Source: Chryseobacterium gregarium DSM 19109 (GTDB lineage Bacteria; Bacteroidota; Bacteroidia; Flavobacteriales; Weeksellaceae). From it: a stretch of DNA of 64,000 nt. Below are positions 25,563 to 34,442 of this stretch, one piece after another (within the stretch, counting starts at the first letter, position 1; every line of letters starts with the position of its first letter). Both the position numbers and the translations under genes were made by a program. Under the pieces are notes generated by a model. The model searched no databases and was not told the origin of the DNA. It was given only the letters and a program-made list of their open reading frames with translations. The stretch spans positions 62,001 through 126,000 of the forward strand of contig NZ_AUMU01000007.1 in assembly GCF_000430845.1 (NCBI RefSeq), given 5' to 3'.

Positions 25563-27314
25563 ATGGATAATATTGAAGCATTAAGTCCGAAGCAGGATGA
25601 ATTTGTAGAGAATAAGGGTTCCAGACATCCGAAAGGGTTATGGGTGCTGTTCGGAACAGAAATGTGGGAGCGTTTCAACTTTTATGGGATGAGGGCACTT
25701 TTGACGCTCTTTATGGTAAATTCATTATTGATAAAAGAAGCGGATGCAGCAATCATCTATGGAGGATTCTTAGCTTTATGTTATCTTACGCCTCTTTTAG
25801 GAGGCTTCATTGCCGATAAATACATCGGTAACAGAAATGCAATTTTGGTAGGAGGAAGTTTGATGGCCATCGGACAGCTGCTTTTATTCTTCAGTGCTTC
25901 AACGTTTTCGTCTGACCTTGTTAGTGCAAAGACCTTAATGTGGCTGGCTCTGTTCATTATTATTTTCGGAAACGGTTTCTTTAAACCGAATATTTCCTCA
26001 ATGGTGGGAAGTCTCTATCCGAAACAGGAAAAATCTAAATTGGATTCTGCATTTACCATTTTCTACATGGGTATCAATATCGGGGCATTCTTAGGGCAGT
26101 TTATCTGTCCGTATTTAGGGGATGTTAAAGATTCTGCAGGAGTAAGAGATATCTTCGCATTTAAATGGGGATTCTTAGCGGCTTCTATCGCAATGCTTGT
26201 GGGTACAGTAACATTCTTTATTCTTAAAAACAAGTATGTGGTAACACCGGAAGGAAGGCCAATCGGCGGATTACCGAAGAATAATACAAGCGAGGATTTT
26301 GAAGAAGGAGAAACCCAGACTGCAAAATTTTCAAGTAAAAATATGGGAATTGCTGCCCTGTTATTTGTTGCCCTTTTCTTTGTATTCAGATACATTTTGG
26401 TAGGAGAATTCGGATTCAGTTCTGTAGGGATGGGACAATTGATAAAAGGAATTATTTATCCTTTCATCTATGCTGCGGGTATTTCACTGGCATTTTTAAT
26501 TATGAGCTCGGCCGAAAACAAGGTGGAAAGACATAGAATCTGGGTAATTTACATCGTTTCATTTTTTATTATTTTCTTTTGGGCTGCATTTGAGCAGGCC
26601 GGGTCTTCATTAACCTTCATTGCAGATAATCAGACCGACAGAAATATCTTCGGATGGAATATGCCGCCGTCAATGGTACAGATTTTCAACGGATTATTTG
26701 TTGTGGCCCTGGCTTTACCTTTCAGTATCCTTTGGGATAAATTGAGAGCAAAAGGAAAAGAGCCGGTTTCTCCGATGAAACAGGCAATGGGTCTTGCATT
26801 GATTGCTTTATCCTATTTCATTATTGCATACAATGTAAAAGATCTCGGAAACACCGGATTATTAGCCATTAAATGGTTAATGTTACTATATCTTATCCAG
26901 ACCATGGGTGAACTTTGCTTGTCTCCGATCGGATTATCATTGGTGGGTAAACTGGCCCCGAAAAGATTCGCTTCTTTATTGTATGGCGTTTTCTTCATTT
27001 CAAATGCTGCAGGTTATGCTTTGGCAGGTTCTTTAGGAGCAATTATTCCGGCAACCGGGGATAAATTCGTAAAAGCAGAAAAATTAGGGATCAACCTTCA
27101 GGACGTTTTAGATAAAAAAGTGACACTTACACCAGAGCAGGTAGCTTTATTTGAAAAGGAACAGTTACCTGTTGCCAACACAACATTTGCAGGAGTGGAA
27201 ATTCATAATTTATTTGAATTCTTTATGGTATTTGTTGTATTGTGTGGTATTGCTGCTGTAATTTTAGCAATTTTATCACCTAGATTAAAGAAAATGATGC
27301 ATGGTGTCAACTAA
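25563..27314 (+). CDS. POT/PTR2 family peptide transporter (second of three)
   Basis: The 583-residue membrane protein carries EMWERFNFYGMR (E-x-x-E-R plus FYGMR) in helix 1 and FYMGINIGAFLG near residue 160. WAAFEQAGSSL near residue 343 corresponds to the peptide-binding region of bacterial peptide transporters, and GELCLSPIGLSLVGKLAP is near residue 455. A 50-residue extracytoplasmic loop precedes the last helix. It has its own promoter and terminator. Compared with the first copy it lacks the long insert in the same place. Confidence 0.93.
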   Translation: MDNIEALSPKQDEFVENKGSRHPKGLWVLFGTEMWERFNFYGMRALLTLFMVNSLLIKEADAAIIYGGFLALCYLTPLLGGFIADKYIGNRNAILVGGSLMAIGQLLLFFSASTFSSDLVSAKTLMWLALFIIIFGNGFFKPNISSMVGSLYPKQEKSKLDSAFTIFYMGINIGAFLGQFICPYLGDVKDSAGVRDIFAFKWGFLAASIAMLVGTVTFFILKNKYVVTPEGRPIGGLPKNNTSEDFEEGETQTAKFSSKNMGIAALLFVALFFVFRYILVGEFGFSSVGMGQLIKGIIYPFIYAAGISLAFLIMSSAENKVERHRIWVIYIVSFFIIFFWAAFEQAGSSLTFIADNQTDRNIFGWNMPPSMVQIFNGLFVVALALPFSILWDKLRAKGKEPVSPMKQAMGLALIALSYFIIAYNVKDLGNTGLLAIKWLMLLYLIQTMGELCLSPIGLSLVGKLAPKRFASLLYGVFFISNAAGYALAGSLGAIIPATGDKFVKAEKLGINLQDVLDKKVTLTPEQVALFEKEQLPVANTTFAGVEIHNLFEFFMVFVVLCGIAAVILAILSPRLKKMMHGVN

Positions 27315-27336
27315 TTTGTATCAATAAAATATACTC

Positions 27337-27367
27337 AAAAACCTCTGCCAAGTCAGAGGTTTTTTTT
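27337..27367 (+). terminator. Terminator after the second POT gene
   Basis: The stem AAAAACCTCTG/CAGAGGTTTTT has a six-base loop and ends in a run of T that continues to the start of the broken YhcG gene region. Confidence 0.8.
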
Positions 27368-27378
27368 ATTTTCGTACG

Positions 27379-28373
27379 ATGGAAGTTTCCGAAGATTCTT
27401 TATTTCAGTTGGTAAAAGAGATTATTACCCAATCGCGCGAAAAGGTATTCCGCATCGCGAACTCTACCCTTCTGCTCACCTATTGGCAGATCGGAAAACT
27501 TATTGTGGAAGATGAACAGAAAGGAAAGGAACGTGCAGAATATGGGAAACATACCTTAAAAACCTCTCTTGGAAGCTGACTTTGGAATTCGGAAAAGGGT
27601 TTGATTATACCAACCTTTCTAATATGCGCAAGTTTTATATGCCTTTCCCAATTGTTTACGCAATGCGTCAACAATTGAGCTGGACGCACTACAGACTGCT
27701 GATAAGATTGAATAATTAAGACAAAATGAATTATTACATTAACGAATCTATTCAAGACAACTGGAACTACAGGGATCTGAAAAGACAGATCAATTCCCTT
27801 GCTTATGAACGGGTTTTAGAACATAAAAAACCTCCTGATGAAACCATTCACAATATTTTAAAGGATTCTTATATTTTTGAATTTCTAGGACTGAAGCCTA
27901 ATGAAAAGATCTCTGAAAAAGATATTGAAACCGTCATTATAGATCACATCCAAAAATTTTTGCTGGAGTTCGGAAAAGGCTTCGCTTTCATGGCCAGGCA
28001 GCAGCACATCTCTACAGACACTTCTGATTTCTACATTGACCTGGTTTTTTACAATTATATTTTAAAGTGCTTTGTGATTATTGATTTAAAAACAGGCGAA
28101 CTTTCCCATCAGGATATCGGACAGATCGATATGGATGTAAGAATGTATGATGATCTGAAAGGGGGCGAAGGCGACAATCCTACAATAGGAATTTTACTTT
28201 GCTCGGAGAAAGATGAAACCATTGTAAAATATTCTGTTTTAAACGACAAAAACAATCTTTTGGCAAGCAAATATTTATTGTACCTTCCGAAAGAAGAAGA
28301 ATTAAAACACATTATTGATCAGGACAGGATACGTTTCGAACTCGATCAGGAAAATAATAACAACCCAAACTAA
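27379..28373 (+). pseudogene. Broken YhcG-type (DUF1016) PDDEXK nuclease gene
   Basis: Three frame pieces together give one complete DUF1016 protein of about 331 codons. The N-terminal domain (27379-27579) has the family hallmark STLLLTYWQIGKLIVE and YGKHTLKTS, then stops. One missing base near 27567 would restore KTLSWKLTLEFGKGFDY. The middle piece (YTNLSNMRKFY, QQLSWTHYRLLIRL) is in the frame of the C-terminal piece but ends in TAA just before 27726. The C-terminal nuclease domain (27726-28373) still shows DFYIDLVFYN and FVIIDLKTG, the D...D-L-K core. So one frameshift and one nonsense codon are present. The 215-residue nuclease half could still be translated alone. Confidence 0.75.
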
Positions 28374-28386
28374 ATAATTATAAGCA

Positions 28387-29901
28387 ATGATGAGCTTAAC
28401 GCTGGAAGAAATACAAAATTTCAAAGGGAAATACCCTAAACAGATCTGGAGCCTCTTCTTTTCTGAAATGTGGGAGCGTTTCTGTTTCTACGGAATGAGA
28501 GGAATGCTGGTCTTCTTTATGATTTCACAACTCAATTTTCATGAACGTGAAGCCAATCTCCAATATGGAGCCACTCAGGCTTTTGTGTATGCTTTTACCT
28601 TTGTAGGAGGTTTATTCGCCGATAAAATTCTGGGATTTAGGAAATCACTTTTCTGGGGTGGCCTTTTAATGATTGTGGGAAGTTTAATCCTGGCCGCAGA
28701 CCCGCATAAATTTTTCTTTCTCGGTATTGCATTTACTGTTGTGGGAACCGGTTTTTTTAAGCCTAATATTTCTTCAATGGTCGGCCAGCTGTATAAGCCT
28801 AATGATTCAAGGGCTGATGCCGGATTTTCCCTGTTCTATGCAGGCATTAATCTTGGTGCCCTGCTTGGCGGGTACTTATGTATTGCCATCGGGAAAGGAG
28901 AAATTTTCACAAAAATAATCTCTGAAAGCATGAGATGGAATGTCGCTTTCGGTCTTGCTGCTATTGTAATGGTTATCAGTCTGATCAATTTCGTCTTTAC
29001 ACAAAAAAGCCTGGGCACCATCGGGCTTCAGCCCGGGCATCCTGATCACGACGTAAAATCCGCACCCATCCCGAAATGGATCGAATACGGAGTGTATGTC
29101 TTATCCTTAATTTTCGTTCCCATCATCATGGTAATGGTTGCGAAAACGGAATATACCGATTATTTCATGTGGACCATAGGGCCATTAACCCTGATCTATC
29201 TATTCTATGAAATGACCAAAGTAACAGCTTCGGAAAGAAAAAAACTGTGGGCGGCCCTTGTATTCATTCTGTTCTCCATTTTATTCTGGGGGATTTACGA
29301 GCAAAGCGGAGGCTCATTAAGTATTTTTGCTGCAAAAAACTTGAATCAGGATCTTTTGGGATTAGATCCGAACGGTGTCAATAATTCCGGAGGTGCCTTT
29401 TTTATTATCTTTCTGGCTCCATTGATTGGGTTGCTCTGGATCTGGATGAACAAAAGAAAAATTGAACCCAACACCATTATTAAGTTTGGTCTAGGATTTA
29501 TCTTTTTAGGATTGGGATATTATGTTTTATTTGCGACCCGTTTATTTGTGAATGCAGCAGGAATTACCTCACTTAATTTCTTTACCATTGCCTTGCTGGT
29601 TATCACCTTGGGAGAGCTGTGCCTTTCACCGATCGGATTATCGATCATGACCAAACTTTCAACCAAAAACCTTCAGGGAATGATGATGGGAATGTGGTTT
29701 TTAGCCTCCGCTTACGGACAGTACGTTGCCGGTATAATCGGAGCGGGACTTGCCACTGCTAAAAAAGGTTCTACTAATTATGATGCTTTTATCACTTATA
29801 CCGATGGATACAAGCAATTAGGTTTATATGCGGTAATTGCCGGAGTAGTATTAATTTTGATCTCTCCGTTTGTAAAAAAATTAATGCAGGATGTAAAATA
29901 G
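28387..29901 (+). CDS. POT/PTR2 family peptide transporter (third of three)
   Basis: The 504-residue membrane protein has SEMWERFCFYGMRGM in helix 1, FYAGINLGALLGGY near residue 155, GIYEQSGGSLSIFA near residue 305 and GELCLSPIGLSIMTKLS near residue 400. It starts only 13 bases after the DUF1016 gene without an obvious promoter of its own, so it may depend on readthrough from that broken gene. It is followed after 40 bases by a secreted thioredoxin gene on the same strand. Confidence 0.93.
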   Translation: MMSLTLEEIQNFKGKYPKQIWSLFFSEMWERFCFYGMRGMLVFFMISQLNFHEREANLQYGATQAFVYAFTFVGGLFADKILGFRKSLFWGGLLMIVGSLILAADPHKFFFLGIAFTVVGTGFFKPNISSMVGQLYKPNDSRADAGFSLFYAGINLGALLGGYLCIAIGKGEIFTKIISESMRWNVAFGLAAIVMVISLINFVFTQKSLGTIGLQPGHPDHDVKSAPIPKWIEYGVYVLSLIFVPIIMVMVAKTEYTDYFMWTIGPLTLIYLFYEMTKVTASERKKLWAALVFILFSILFWGIYEQSGGSLSIFAAKNLNQDLLGLDPNGVNNSGGAFFIIFLAPLIGLLWIWMNKRKIEPNTIIKFGLGFIFLGLGYYVLFATRLFVNAAGITSLNFFTIALLVITLGELCLSPIGLSIMTKLSTKNLQGMMMGMWFLASAYGQYVAGIIGAGLATAKKGSTNYDAFITYTDGYKQLGLYAVIAGVVLILISPFVKKLMQDVK

Positions 29902-29941
29902 TCATACACAATTATGCTTATTTTTACTTAAATATCAAATC

Positions 29942-30475
29942 ATGAAGAAAATCATAAGCATAATCTGTCTTTTTATATTGACCCTGAGTTCTGCCCAGGT
30001 CAGATGGATGACCATTGAAGAAGCTTTAAAAGCCCAGAAAGAAAATCCTAAAAAAATACTTGTTGATTTTTATGCAGACTGGTGTGGCCCGTGTAAGATA
30101 ATGGATAAGAAAACGTATGGACACCCGGTTATTGCTGAAATCTTAAACGAAAATTATTACGCGGTTAAGTTCAATGCAGAGGAAAAAAATAAAGTTGAAA
30201 TTTTCGGAAGAACGTTTTCAAACCCGAATACAGAACATAAAAAAGGCCGTAATTCTTTACACGAATTTACCCAGTACATGAATGTGGGCGCAGTTCCGAG
30301 TACGGTTTTCCTCGATGAAAAAGGAGGTCCGATTACCATTCTTCAGGGAGAGCTGTCGGCCAAAGAGCTGGAACCTTATCTGGATTTCATCTGCAAGGAC
30401 CTTTTTAAAAAAATACGTTCAAGGGAACAGTGGGAAGATTACCAGAAAAAATTTAAATCTAAAATAAAAGAATAA
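29942..30475 (+). CDS. Secreted thioredoxin-family protein
   Basis: The 177-residue protein has a signal peptide (MKKIISIICLFILTLSSAQ) and a thioredoxin fold with the redox motif WCGPCK at about residue 46. VDFYAD comes before it and the cis-proline loop GAVPSTVFLD is near residue 120. An insert with KKGRNSLHEFTQYMN precedes the cis-proline, as in DUF255/thioredoxin-7-like periplasmic proteins. It probably reduces or oxidises cysteines of exported proteins. It lies 40 bases after the third transporter, and a weak hairpin with six T follows at 30481-30507. Confidence 0.9.
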   Translation: MKKIISIICLFILTLSSAQVRWMTIEEALKAQKENPKKILVDFYADWCGPCKIMDKKTYGHPVIAEILNENYYAVKFNAEEKNKVEIFGRTFSNPNTEHKKGRNSLHEFTQYMNVGAVPSTVFLDEKGGPITILQGELSAKELEPYLDFICKDLFKKIRSREQWEDYQKKFKSKIKE

Positions 30476-30480
30476 AATAC

Positions 30481-30507
30481 AGGCTTTCACCCATGAAGGC
30501 CTTTTTT
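30481..30507 (+). terminator. Terminator after the thioredoxin gene
   Basis: The stem GGCTTTCA/TGAAGGCC (one G-U pair) with a four-base loop is followed by six T, just after the stop codon. Confidence 0.7.
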
Positions 30508-30544
30508 AATTTCTAATTTTTCCCGAAATTCGTGGACCTTTTAA

Positions 30545-32629
30545 ATGAATTTAGAAACTTCCATAGAATACGTCAAGGGAATAGGTCCTGAAAAAGCAAA
30601 ACTCATCAGAAATGTACTGGGGGTTTCTACCGTTGAAGACCTGCTGAACTTCTTCCCTATCCGCTACCTTGATAAAAGTAAAGTTCATAAAGTCGCTCAG
30701 CTTCACGAGGTAAGTACTGATGTTCAGCTTAAAGGAAGAATTACCGGTGTCCAGGAAATACAGACCGGAAAAATAAAACGCCTGTCTGCAAAATTCAATG
30801 ATGATACAGGTACCATGGACTTGGTCTGGTTTCAGTATTCAAAATGGCTGAAAGAACAGCTTACGATTAATCAGGAAATTTATATCTACGGAAAGATTAA
30901 TATTTTCAACAGCCAGTTTTCTATGGCGCATCCGGAAATAGAAATTGAAGAAAAAAAAGATACGGATATGCGGCTGAAGCCTATTTATCCAAGCTCGGAA
31001 AAGCTCACCAAAAGAGGACTGAATCAGAAATTCTTTCAGATGATCTTAAAAAACATCTGCAAAGAAATTCCAAACCTTATTGAAGAAAATTTTCCGGATT
31101 ACCTGATGAAAGCTTTTTCATTCCTGTCAAGGCAGCATACTTATCTGAACATTCATTTCCCAAAAGATACAGAATATTTTGAGCGGGCCAATTACCGGCT
31201 GAAATTTGAAGAATCTTTTTTCTTCCAGTTGGGGTATGCTTTAAAAAAGCTCCATCACAAAAGCCATACGACAGGAAACCCTTTCCCGGTAGTGGGTGAC
31301 TGTTTCAATGATTTCTACAATAACCATCTTCCGTTTGACCTTACCGGTGCCCAGAAAAGAGTGCTTAAAGAGATCCGGCTGGATATGAAGCGCCCGGTCC
31401 AGATGAACAGGCTTCTGCAGGGTGATGTAGGGTCAGGAAAAACAATGGTTGCCTTATTGACGATGCTTATTGCAAAGGACAACGGTTTTCAGAGCTGCAT
31501 CATGGCACCGACGGAGATTCTTGCACAGCAGCATTACAACGGAATTAAAGACCTTCTGAAAGAAACCCAGGTGAAAATCAGGCTTCTTACCGGTTCTGTA
31601 AAAGCCTCCGAACGGAAAATCATTCATCAGGAATTAGAAAATGGGGAGCTTTCGATCTTGGTGGGGACCCATGCCGTTCTTGAAGATAAAGTTAAGTTTC
31701 AGAATCTCGGGTTGGCGATTATCGATGAACAGCACAGATTCGGGGTTGCCCAGCGGGCAAAGCTTTGGGCCAAGAATAAAATTCCGCCGCATATCCTGAT
31801 TATGACGGCCACTCCTATTCCGAGAACTCTAGCCATGAGCTTTTATTCTGATCTGGATGTTTCGGTGATTGATGAGCTGCCGGTGGGAAGAAAACCGATT
31901 ATTACGGCCCACAGGAGGGAAAAAGACAGGGCCTACGTGTATAATTTCTGCCGTGAAGAAATCCAGAAAGGCCGGCAGGTTTATTTTGTCTATCCGTTAA
32001 TTGAAGAATCTGAGACGTTAGATTATAAAAACTTAATGACAGGACTGGAAAATGTTATGGACAATTTCCCGCATTATAATGTCACCATGCTTCACGGAAA
32101 GATGCGGCCTGATGAAAAAGATGCGGCCATGAGTTATTTTGCTTCCGGAAAAGCGGAAATCATGGTTGCTACAACAGTCATTGAAGTGGGAGTGAATGTG
32201 CCGAATGCTTCGGTCATGGTTATTGAAAGTTCGGAAAGATTCGGTTTGTCACAGCTCCACCAGCTTCGCGGGCGCGTGGGCCGGGGCGCCGAACAGAGCT
32301 ATTGTATCCTGATGACTTCCGACAAACTGTCATCCGACAGCAGAACCCGGATTAAAACTATGGTAGAAACCAATGACGGTTTTAAAATTTCAGAAGTGGA
32401 TATGCAGCTTCGCGGACCGGGCGACATTCTGGGTACGCAGCAAAGCGGGGTCGTAGATTTCAAAAAACTTGATTTGATCAATGATTCAGCAATTATCAAA
32501 ACAACAAAAAGTTCAGTAGAAAAAATCCTTAAAAAAGACCCTCTGTTAGCCATGCCGGATCATCAGATTATTAAAAGTTATTACCTGAGACTGTACAAAG
32601 GAAAAAATAAATGGAGTAAAATCTCATAA
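30545..32629 (+). CDS. recG: ATP-dependent DNA helicase RecG
   Basis: RecG remodels stalled replication forks and Holliday junctions. The 694-residue protein has the N-terminal wedge/OB domain (DVQLKGRITGVQ at about residue 60) and Walker A LLQGDVGSGKT near residue 295. Motif II is DEQHRFGV near residue 393, followed by MTATPIPRTL. The helicase C-terminal motifs are ATTVIEVGVNVPNA and QLRGRVGRG. Length is normal for the family. It is monocistronic. Confidence 0.97.
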   Translation: MNLETSIEYVKGIGPEKAKLIRNVLGVSTVEDLLNFFPIRYLDKSKVHKVAQLHEVSTDVQLKGRITGVQEIQTGKIKRLSAKFNDDTGTMDLVWFQYSKWLKEQLTINQEIYIYGKINIFNSQFSMAHPEIEIEEKKDTDMRLKPIYPSSEKLTKRGLNQKFFQMILKNICKEIPNLIEENFPDYLMKAFSFLSRQHTYLNIHFPKDTEYFERANYRLKFEESFFFQLGYALKKLHHKSHTTGNPFPVVGDCFNDFYNNHLPFDLTGAQKRVLKEIRLDMKRPVQMNRLLQGDVGSGKTMVALLTMLIAKDNGFQSCIMAPTEILAQQHYNGIKDLLKETQVKIRLLTGSVKASERKIIHQELENGELSILVGTHAVLEDKVKFQNLGLAIIDEQHRFGVAQRAKLWAKNKIPPHILIMTATPIPRTLAMSFYSDLDVSVIDELPVGRKPIITAHRREKDRAYVYNFCREEIQKGRQVYFVYPLIEESETLDYKNLMTGLENVMDNFPHYNVTMLHGKMRPDEKDAAMSYFASGKAEIMVATTVIEVGVNVPNASVMVIESSERFGLSQLHQLRGRVGRGAEQSYCILMTSDKLSSDSRTRIKTMVETNDGFKISEVDMQLRGPGDILGTQQSGVVDFKKLDLINDSAIIKTTKSSVEKILKKDPLLAMPDHQIIKSYYLRLYKGKNKWSKIS

Positions 32630-32634
32630 AAAAA

Positions 32635-32658
32635 CCGCGGGAAATAATTCTCCCGCGG
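32635..32658. terminator. GC-rich hairpin after recG, oriented as a minus-strand terminator
   Basis: CCGCGGGA and TCCCGCGG pair perfectly around an eight-base loop, six bases after the recG stop. On the plus strand no T run follows (CCTCCCC). On the minus strand the hairpin is followed by seven T. It may stop transcripts from the AraC/receiver operon as well as, less efficiently, recG transcripts. Confidence 0.6.
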
Positions 32659-32659
32659 C

Positions 32660-33151
32660 CTCCCCTTATAGAACTGTTATTTGAAGAAATTACTTACTTC
32701 GTTGATAAGTATCCTTATTTTTCGGCTTAATATTTTGTGATTTGGTGTAAATGATAATATGATTTTATTTGGTGTTAAGCCTGAAATAAAGTAAAAAAAC
32801 AAAATGAATTATGTTTCCAACTTGCTTATTTATAAAAACTAACTTGTTGTTGCTAAAGGATTTCAAATGAAATAAAATGAAATGAAACAAATGTAGTTCC
32901 TTTAACCCTTCCGAGTTCTCATGATTGTACCGTTTTGCTTAAAGATCTGCTGCGCTTATGGTTGGAAATGATATAATTCATTTTGTTAACTAACATTGTA
33001 ATTACATAATTTAGTTTAAAATCCATAATATAATGAAAACGTTCTGTAAAATCTGCAATACAAACCTCACTAAGTTTTCACTATTCCGTGAATATTATAC
33101 AGCAAATATAAACATTTAATTTTAATGTCAAAATATCCTGACGTTAATTTT
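32660..33151. other. 492-base gap with no recognised gene
   Basis: The stretch between the recG hairpin and the receiver-like gene is AT-rich and has no convincing frame. A 28-codon plus frame at 33033 starts MKTFCKICNTN but lacks a ribosome-binding context and is not supported. It may be the 3' untranslated region of the minus-strand AraC/receiver transcript, because the only T-flanked hairpin for that strand is at 32635. Confidence 0.4.
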
Positions 33152-33598
33152 TCACACTTTCATGATAAAATTATCTTTACTAAATCCTGATGTATGATAT
33201 TGCCAGTTCACAGTCATTATTTCGGTAAGTGATTTTTTAAGATCTTTATAGTGTTCAGGTATTTTCATCAAAACATTTGCTCCTTTTACAAAAATCCCAT
33301 CTTCTTCCTCCGGTAAAAAATCTCCGGAACAAACGACAACAGTCATATCACTGAATCTGTAATATGATTTGATTTTATCCAGCAAGTCCAAAGTTTTTTT
33401 TTCAGGATGGTCGTGATTTAAGAATAGAACTTCTGGAATCAGAGCTTTTTCATTATTTAGATATCCCATCAGTTCCTCTCCAGTAAAAAATACCTGAACC
33501 TTTATTCTGAACTTATGATCATTAAAGATATTTTTAAACAAAATATGGTTCCTTTCATCATGATCCATTAAAATAACATTAAGACAGTCCCTGGTCAT
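33152..33598 (-). CDS. Receiver-like protein lacking the phospho-acceptor Asp
   Basis: The 148-residue protein has the response-regulator receiver pattern: an acidic patch VILMDHDE near residue 10, the beta-3 strand EVLFLNHDHP near residue 57, a Ser in VVVCSGD near residue 88 and the switch Lys in VLMKIPE near residue 110. In beta-3 the position four before the Pro, normally Asp, is Asn, so ordinary phosphorylation is unlikely. No output domain is attached. Its ATG overlaps the stop of the AraC-type gene by four bases (ATGA), so the two are translationally coupled and probably act together. Confidence 0.75.
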   Translation of the reverse strand: MTRDCLNVILMDHDERNHILFKNIFNDHKFRIKVQVFFTGEELMGYLNNEKALIPEVLFLNHDHPEKKTLDLLDKIKSYYRFSDMTVVVCSGDFLPEEEDGIFVKGANVLMKIPEHYKDLKKSLTEIMTVNWQYHTSGFSKDNFIMKV

Positions 33599-34170
33599 AC
33601 CGCATCAGAATATTGCTGATTAAAACTATTTGTCCTTTTTTTTGCAATGATTTTCTGAAAATAAGAAGGGGTTATTCCTGTGGTATTTTTAAACTGAGTA
33701 CTCAAATGTGCTACACTGGAATATTGCAGTTTTTCAGCAATTTCGGTAAGACTGTGCTGTTTGCTGATCATTAATTCCTTTGCATATTCGATCTTTTGTA
33801 GTATGATGAAATTTTCTATGGATGTAAATTCAATTTCTGAAAACAGGTTAGACAGATAACCGTAACTGTGGTTCAGTCTTTCTGAAATATAAACTGAAGC
33901 TTTTACCGAAAGTATTTCATCAGAAAAAATAAGTCCTGCGATCGCATCTTTAATCTTTTGTACTAATGCAGTTTTTTGTCCTTCTATAATTTCTATTCCG
34001 TATTCTTCAAGGCTGTTTTTAATTGCCGTCTGTTGTTCGCTGGTAAAGGAATCATAAAATTCTACTTCCCCAAAGTTCAGCAAGCGGTATTTCAGCCCGT
34101 GCTCTTTAAGTTTTTCATTCAATATTTTCTTATAAAGGGTATTGAAATCAAATCGGACATACATTTTCAT
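33595..34170 (-). CDS. AraC-family transcriptional regulator
   Basis: The 191-residue protein has a C-terminal AraC/XylS DNA-binding domain with both helix-turn-helices: SLTEIAEKLQYSSVAHLSTQFKNTTGITPSYF at about residues 140-172. The N-terminal 85 residues do not look like the usual cupin; they contain LKYRLLNFGEVEF and QTAIKNSLEEYGIEI, a small alpha/beta module common in short flavobacterial AraC regulators. It is the first gene of a two-gene unit with the receiver-like gene. Its targets are unknown. Confidence 0.88.
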   Translation of the reverse strand: MKMYVRFDFNTLYKKILNEKLKEHGLKYRLLNFGEVEFYDSFTSEQQTAIKNSLEEYGIEIIEGQKTALVQKIKDAIAGLIFSDEILSVKASVYISERLNHSYGYLSNLFSEIEFTSIENFIILQKIEYAKELMISKQHSLTEIAEKLQYSSVAHLSTQFKNTTGITPSYFQKIIAKKRTNSFNQQYSDAV

Positions 34171-34256
34171 TTGTTAATGTATTTAATATTTAAGTAAATA
34201 TATGAATTTTATTCAATGCAATGTGAAATAGAAAGATTCCTGTTATTGCCATACAA

Positions 34257-34285
34257 AAATCCCTGTATCATAAATACAGGGATTT
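34257..34285 (-). terminator. Terminator downstream of the GNAT gene
   Basis: A 12-base-pair perfect stem (AAATCCCTGTAT/ATACAGGGATTT) has a five-base loop and a minus-strand T run. It is 158 bases beyond the end of the acetyltransferase gene and 87 bases before the start of the AraC gene. Confidence 0.75.
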
Positions 34286-34442
34286 AAACACTAAGGATGA
34301 AAAAAATATACTGATTAAAAGCCAAAGCCTGTAACCAAGCATATGAATATTGTGATAAGTGATTTGGTTCTGTTGCAAATATACATAAAATAAATATATC
34401 ACAATGTATAGAATTGAATAAATATTATAAATTTTTAATTTG

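Noticed and set aside
27379-28373. Programmed frameshift or recoding in the DUF1016 gene
   Set aside because: No slippery heptamer is evident at the break, and a second, separate nonsense codon exists, so decay is simpler.
33033-33119. 28-codon plus frame starting MKTFCKICNTN with a CxxC pair
   Set aside because: No ribosome-binding context, no promoter and no further zinc ligands; likely chance.
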